A DNA stretch of 36,841 bases from Planctomycetia bacterium (GTDB taxonomy: Bacteria; Planctomycetota; Planctomycetia; Pirellulales; UBA1268): NCBI GenBank assembly GCA_026401075.1, contig JAPLNQ010000168.1:1-36841 (forward strand). The letters run 5' to 3'. The stretch's first letter is position 1. Each line of letters starts with the position of its first letter. A program made the translations under genes and the position numbers. The notes beneath the pieces were generated by a model, which saw only the letters and a list, made by a program, of their open reading frames with translations, made no database searches and was not told where the DNA came from. Below are positions 33,030 through 36,841 of this stretch, piece by piece.

Positions 33030-33401
33030 TTACTTCGGTAGGACGCTGACGACGATCAGCGACACCAGCGACACCACCACGAGAACGGCTGCCCAGAGGG
33101 CACGCGCCAGCCACTGCCGCGCCCGGCGCGAGTCCTGCTCGTGCCGCAGGCGATCCATCTCCCGTCTGCGCTCAACGCTGGACTCCGCCGCCAGCACGAA
33201 GAACTCGTTGCACTTCGGACAGACCACTCGCTGCCCCAGCATCGCCTGAGTGACCTTCAGCACGTGCCCACGGGGGCAAGGAATGTGCAGGCAGTCGTCA
33301 TTGGCCGCCGCGGGCGTTCTGCAGATGGGGCAGGCGTCCCCGCCCGCCTCCGACACGCTCGGTCCGCGATAGCCGCAGATACAGGAGATGGAAGCACCCA
33401 T
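33030..33401 (-). CDS. Small zinc-ribbon protein with C-terminal membrane helix
   Basis: 123 aa, function unknown. The N-terminal half holds paired Cys motifs: CICGYRG with CPIC, then CPRGH and CPKC. These fit two zinc ribbons, the second being CPRGHVLKVTQAMLGQRVVC followed by PKCNEFF. A basic helix (ERRREMDRLRHEQDSRRARQ) leads to one C-terminal membrane segment (ALWAAVLVVVSLVSLIVVSV), so the ribbons likely face the cytoplasm in a tail-anchored arrangement. The ATG at 33401 has GGGAG upstream. It lies 12 bp after the ABC exporter gene on the same strand, so the two are probably co-transcribed. Such proteins are common and uncharacterised in Planctomycetota. Confidence 0.75.
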   Translation of the reverse strand: MGASISCICGYRGPSVSEAGGDACPICRTPAAANDDCLHIPCPRGHVLKVTQAMLGQRVVCPKCNEFFVLAAESSVERRREMDRLRHEQDSRRARQWLARALWAAVLVVVSLVSLIVVSVLPK

Positions 33402-33413
33402 GCTCCCAGTCTA

Positions 33414-35363
33414 TCAAGCCGCCCGATGTTGCGAAGCCGGCTTCTTCGTGGCGGTGCCGTGCTCGACGTGCACGATCGAATCGGCAAGAGCCAACGTGCT
33501 GGCTCTGTGCGTGATCATGATGACGGTGCGATTCTCCACGTAGCGGGCCAGCGATTCGTGAATCAGCCGCTCGCTCTCCACGTCGATCTGGCTGGTCGCT
33601 TCGTCAAGCACGAGGATCTCTGCGTCCCGGAGGATCGCGCGGGCCAGTGCGATCCGCTGCCGCTGGCCGCCCGAGAGACGAAATCCGTTGGGTCCGACCA
33701 TGGTGCGATAGCCGTCTGGAAAGTCGCTGATGAATTCGTGGGCGTGCGCCTGCTTGGCGGCCGCGATGATCTCATCCTCGGTGGCATCCCACCGCCCATA
33801 GCGAATGTTGTAGAGGATCGATTCGTTGAAGAGTTCGGTCTGCTGCGTGACCAGCGCGATGCGACGCCGGACATCGTGCAGTGCGAGGTCGGTGAGCGGC
33901 ACGCCATCGAGCAGCACATCCCCGCCCGTCGGGTCGTAGAACCGGCAGATCAGGTTGATGAGCGTGCTCTTGCCACCACCGTTCGGGCCGACGATCGCCA
34001 CCCGCTCGCCGAACCCGATCGACAGGTTCACGTTCTTGACGACGGTATCGATGCCGTCGTAGCTGAACGACACGTTCCGCAGGCTGATCTCCCGGTGCGG
34101 CGATGGGAGCGTCTTCGGATTCGCCGCCTCGCGCAGCTTCGAGGGATTGTCGAGCAGCGGGTAGAGGGCCTGCGCGCCGACGACGCCCATGTTGAGGCCG
34201 GTGAGCACACCGGAGAGCTTCCGAACAGGGTCGCTGGCGCCGATGAGCATCCCGAAGAAGACCATGATCCCCGGCACGGTCATCGGGCGGTCCGTCATCG
34301 TGATGCCGAAGATCTGTGTCTGCTGGTTGATCACCAGCCAGGCTCCGACGGCTATCGACGTCGCCACCATGCCGATGCCGAGAATCTCCGTGATCGGATT
34401 CGCCAGGGCGAAGTAGAAGGTGTGCCACATGCCGGTGCGGAGCATGTCGCCCGTGCAGTTGCGAAAACGCTGTCGCTCGAAGTCCTCCATCGTGTAGGCC
34501 TGCACGGTGAGAACATTATTGAGCGTCTCCAGCAGCACGTGATGGAAGCCCTTGGACCTCGAAAGAATGTGCTTCGAAACATTGCGGATCCGGCGATTGA
34601 GCCAGATCATCAGGAACCCGACGATCGGGGCCAGCGTCAGGCAGGCGAGCGTGAGCTGCCATGAAATGCAGAAGGCTCCGGCGAGGCACGCGAAGATCTT
34701 CAGCGGCTCCGTGACGGCGCCGCCGTAGACGGCCGTGATGCCTCCGGCCAGCATATCGGTGGTATGGGTCAGCTGCGACATGAAGCCGGCCGAGCCGTGT
34801 CGCATGAACTGGGCCCTGTCGAGTTCGATCGCCTTGTCGAAAACCCGCAGACGGAGATCGCGGCTGATGTTCATCGCCACCCACCCCACCATCATCGTGC
34901 CGGCCAGCATGAAAGCGTGCTTCAAGAACGTGCTGACGACGATCAGTCCCACGACCAGCAGCACGGTCTGGAACGGGTCGGATGGCAGAAACCGATCGAG
35001 CCAGGGCGCGAGCTTCCGCGCAGAATAGACGACCGCCTCGTCGCCACGGCGGTTCAGGACAAGCGTATCGATGCGGCTCCGGGCCTTCATTCCCTCGGTG
35101 GAGCCGTGGGAATCGGAGGCGATCGACGTCTCCAACGCAGCGGTCTCAGCGATCGCGGCCGCGATGCGGTGCTCTGCGTCGGAGAGGCGGCGGTCGTTCC
35201 ACGACTGCAGGGACTCCCCGTTCAGGGTCACCTCGATGACCGGAAAGAGCGCGGCGATGTTGGCGCCCCACAGTCCGGCGACGCAGGCTGAACAGAGGAA
35301 TGCCGCCAACAGGAACGGCCATCGTTTGATCGCGTCGCGGAGAGCGCGGAGGAATTGATTCAT
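33414..35363 (-). CDS. ABC exporter, fused membrane and ATPase domains (MsbA-like)
   Basis: Type IV (half-size) ABC exporter that works as a homodimer to move a lipid or other hydrophobic substrate. The product is 649 aa from ATG 35363 (MNQFLRALRDAIKRWPFLLA); a longer frame reaches 35483 but adds unconserved sequence. The first membrane helix is followed by an unusually long polar loop (about residues 45-120, with AEHRIAAAIAETAALETSIA) before helix 2. The nucleotide-binding domain begins near 405: Walker A GPNGGGKST near 457, Q-loop TQQTELF, signature LSGGQRQRIAL near 562, Walker B ILVLDEATS near 586, switch His in MITHRAS. All ATPase residues are present. The substrate cannot be told. A zinc-ribbon gene follows 12 bp downstream. 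Confidence 0.9.
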   Translation of the reverse strand: MNQFLRALRDAIKRWPFLLAAFLCSACVAGLWGANIAALFPVIEVTLNGESLQSWNDRRLSDAEHRIAAAIAETAALETSIASDSHGSTEGMKARSRIDTLVLNRRGDEAVVYSARKLAPWLDRFLPSDPFQTVLLVVGLIVVSTFLKHAFMLAGTMMVGWVAMNISRDLRLRVFDKAIELDRAQFMRHGSAGFMSQLTHTTDMLAGGITAVYGGAVTEPLKIFACLAGAFCISWQLTLACLTLAPIVGFLMIWLNRRIRNVSKHILSRSKGFHHVLLETLNNVLTVQAYTMEDFERQRFRNCTGDMLRTGMWHTFYFALANPITEILGIGMVATSIAVGAWLVINQQTQIFGITMTDRPMTVPGIMVFFGMLIGASDPVRKLSGVLTGLNMGVVGAQALYPLLDNPSKLREAANPKTLPSPHREISLRNVSFSYDGIDTVVKNVNLSIGFGERVAIVGPNGGGKSTLINLICRFYDPTGGDVLLDGVPLTDLALHDVRRRIALVTQQTELFNESILYNIRYGRWDATEDEIIAAAKQAHAHEFISDFPDGYRTMVGPNGFRLSGGQRQRIALARAILRDAEILVLDEATSQIDVESERLIHESLARYVENRTVIMITHRASTLALADSIVHVEHGTATKKPASQHRAA

Positions 35364-35616
35364 GGACCGGAGCTTTCGGCATGCCTGGAGGAAATGCTCC
35401 CTCAAGCATCGGAACGACAGCATCTGCGACCCCACCACGGCCCTCACGAGGACGGCGCGGGGAGGATGCACCGGGGCGGGCAAACTGGGGGTTTTGGCCA
35501 GCTGCGCGATCCCGTGCGGGCGGGGAGAATAGAGATCATGCCCCAGTCGAACAAGGTGAAGTTATCGGACAAAACCGCCCTCTTCCAAGGGTTTTGCCAA
35601 CGGTTCCGTTGCCGGC

Positions 35617-36507
35617 TCAGCGGCGACTCGACCGGAGTTCGGCGGCCAGCAGGGTATTGGCGAGGAGCATCGCCACGGTCAGCGGCCCCACCCCGCCCGG
35701 CACTGGGGAGATCCAGCCGGCCACCTCCCGCACGGCGTCGAAATCGACGTCTCCGACGAGTTTGGCAGTGCCGTCCGGCCCCACGATCCGGTTGATACCG
35801 ACATCGATGACCGCGGACCCCGGCTTCACCATGTCGGCGGTGACGAGCCGCGGCCTGCCGACGGCGGCCACAAGAATATCGGCCTGTCGGGTCACACCTG
35901 CCAGATCAGCGGAGCGGCTGTGACAGATCGTGACCGTGGCATCGCCGCCCGGCCCACGTGACGCCAACAAGAGCGCCAACGGCTTGCCGACGATATCGCT
36001 GCGACCGACGATCACCGCGTGCCGACCGGCGGTCTCGATGCCGGCATCGATCAGCATCCGCTGCACGCCGGCGGCAGTGCACGGCACGAATCGGGGCCGC
36101 CCCTGCGACAGCAGGCCGGCGTTCTCGGGATGAAAGCCATCGACATCGCGGTCGGGCGGCACGGCATCGAGCACCGCGACCGTGTCGACACGCTCCGGCA
36201 GCGGCAACTGCACGAGAATGCCATCGGCAGGACCATGCTCATCGCGGGCGATCGAAGCCACCAGGGAGACGAGTTCGTCGGTCGTTGCCGTGGCCGGAAC
36301 GCGGACCACATCGGAATCGATCCCCACGCGATCGGCCGCCGACGCCTTGCTCTTCACGTAGGAGCCACTCGCCGCGAGGTCGCCGACGAGGACAACCACC
36401 AGCCGCGGGCGGCGATGGAACATCGTCACGAACGTATCCACTTCGCTTCGCAGCGAGCCTTCAATCCGGGCCGCGAGTGCCCGGCCGTCGAGCAATGTGG
36501 CCGTCAT
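35617..36507 (-). CDS. folD: Bifunctional methylene-THF dehydrogenase/methenyl-THF cyclohydrolase
   Basis: Interconverts 5,10-methylene-, methenyl- and 10-formyl-tetrahydrofolate using NADP, supplying one-carbon units for purines and formyl-Met; cytoplasmic. The product is 296 aa, normal length. The catalytic segment SYVKSKASAADRVGI near residue 49 carries the Tyr and Lys of the active site. GILVQLPLPERVD, DVDGFHPENAG, VIVGRSDIVGKPLALLL and the C-terminal PVPGGVGPLTVAMLLANTL are all family signatures. The ATG at 36507 overlaps the stop of the DUF1844 gene (ATGA), so translation is coupled. CAACGG-TT-CCGTTG at 35598-35611 lies just past the stop but has no T-run, so it is a weak terminator candidate. 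Confidence 0.97.
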   Translation of the reverse strand: MTATLLDGRALAARIEGSLRSEVDTFVTMFHRRPRLVVVLVGDLAASGSYVKSKASAADRVGIDSDVVRVPATATTDELVSLVASIARDEHGPADGILVQLPLPERVDTVAVLDAVPPDRDVDGFHPENAGLLSQGRPRFVPCTAAGVQRMLIDAGIETAGRHAVIVGRSDIVGKPLALLLASRGPGGDATVTICHSRSADLAGVTRQADILVAAVGRPRLVTADMVKPGSAVIDVGINRIVGPDGTAKLVGDVDFDAVREVAGWISPVPGGVGPLTVAMLLANTLLAAELRSSRR

Positions 36508-36841
36508 GATGGCTGCTCACTCATGTACATCATTCGCAGTTGATGCTGGATCTCTTCCAGCACGCGTCGTTCGTCTTCCGTGAGGTTGCCAGCGGTCTTC
36601 TGCTCCAGCATCGCGAGCGTGTCGATGAAGTGCCGTGCCGTCGGCAGGTTGCGGTGTGCCTTCCTGGTGATCGGATTGGGAATCCTGCCCAGGGCCATCA
36701 ACGCCTGCGTGAAGAGGGTATGCGCGAGAAACTCGAACGTGGGCGGGGGGGCCTGACCGGCGCTTGAATCACCGGCTGCGGAATCCCCGACTACGGAATC
36801 GTCAGCGGAGACGATCTCGTCGGCCGGCTCCAACCGCAATG
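36504..36841 (-). CDS. DUF1844 protein, 5' end outside window
   Basis: About 112 residues are visible and the frame is still open at the window edge, so the true start is probably outside; a TTG at 36839 is the only in-window alternative at that end. An acidic, Ser/Ala-rich low-complexity stretch (SADDSVVGDSAAGDSSAG) precedes the conserved DUF1844 domain: FEFLAHTLFTQALMALG, PNPITRKAHRNLPTARHFID, TLAMLEQKTAGNLTEDE, then LEEIQHQLRMMY. The family's function is unknown. The stop overlaps the folD start by 4 bp, which suggests co-translation with folD. Confidence 0.85.
   Translation of the reverse strand, partial: LRLEPADEIVSADDSVVGDSAAGDSSAGQAPPPTFEFLAHTLFTQALMALGRIPNPITRKAHRNLPTARHFIDTLAMLEQKTAGNLTEDERRVLEEIQHQLRMMYMSEQPS

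Noticed and set aside
35598-35611. Perfect hairpin CAACGG-TT-CCGTTG after folD as a terminator
   Set aside because: No T-run follows on the folD strand and the loop is only 2 nt, so intrinsic termination is doubtful.

Overview
The window is a GC-rich, densely coded bacterial chromosome segment with no phage, plasmid, IS or CRISPR content. The gene set suggests a member of the Planctomycetota. Pointers are a Ser/Thr kinase with an extra N-terminal helical domain, large secreted proteins with Met/Pro/Gly/Ala-rich low-complexity tails, a PilM-type protein fused to its membrane partner, the Anbu module, and many genes without a clear Shine-Dalgarno sequence. The phylum is inferred from gene content; there is no rRNA gene to confirm it.

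Layout. Positions 1-5920 (minus strand) carry a citrate synthase cut by the window edge, an exported parvulin-type prolyl isomerase and the transcription-repair coupling factor Mfd. A 473-bp divergent gap holds one copy of an 80-bp inverted-repeat element and precedes ilvB (plus strand), which has no small-subunit gene beside it. From 15180 down to 8201 (minus strand) runs a four-gene envelope-machine cluster: a PilM/PilN (GspL-like) fusion, two single-pass membrane proteins and a secreted helical-repeat protein. The third gene appears to carry a one-base frameshift that fuses it artificially to the fourth. Divergent from this cluster is a tightly overlapping plus-strand operon: a GH38-like protein, cytidylate kinase and a PlsC acyltransferase.

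Positions 19352-23775 hold the Anbu module: an Anbu proteasome-like peptidase (minus strand), divergent from a circularly permuted ATP-grasp enzyme, an alpha-E protein and a transglutaminase-like protease (plus strand). Known co-occurrence of these families suggests that a small peptide or peptide tag is made and later hydrolysed. Next come an inositol-monophosphatase-family enzyme and a 1039-aa secreted glycosidase-like protein (minus strand), a Ser/Thr kinase with a degenerate receiver domain (plus strand), a cysH-Rrf2 sulfate-assimilation operon (minus strand) and rhamnulokinase (plus strand). A second copy of the 80-bp element, inverted, lies just after rhamnulokinase. The right end (minus strand) has a small zinc-ribbon membrane protein, an MsbA-like ABC exporter, FolD and a DUF1844 protein cut by the window edge.

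The most notable observations are the near-identical inverted-repeat pair 27 kb apart, the probable frameshift at 9673-9677, the Anbu module, the kinase with a pseudo-receiver tail, and the putative Rrf2-controlled cysH promoter with its palindrome.
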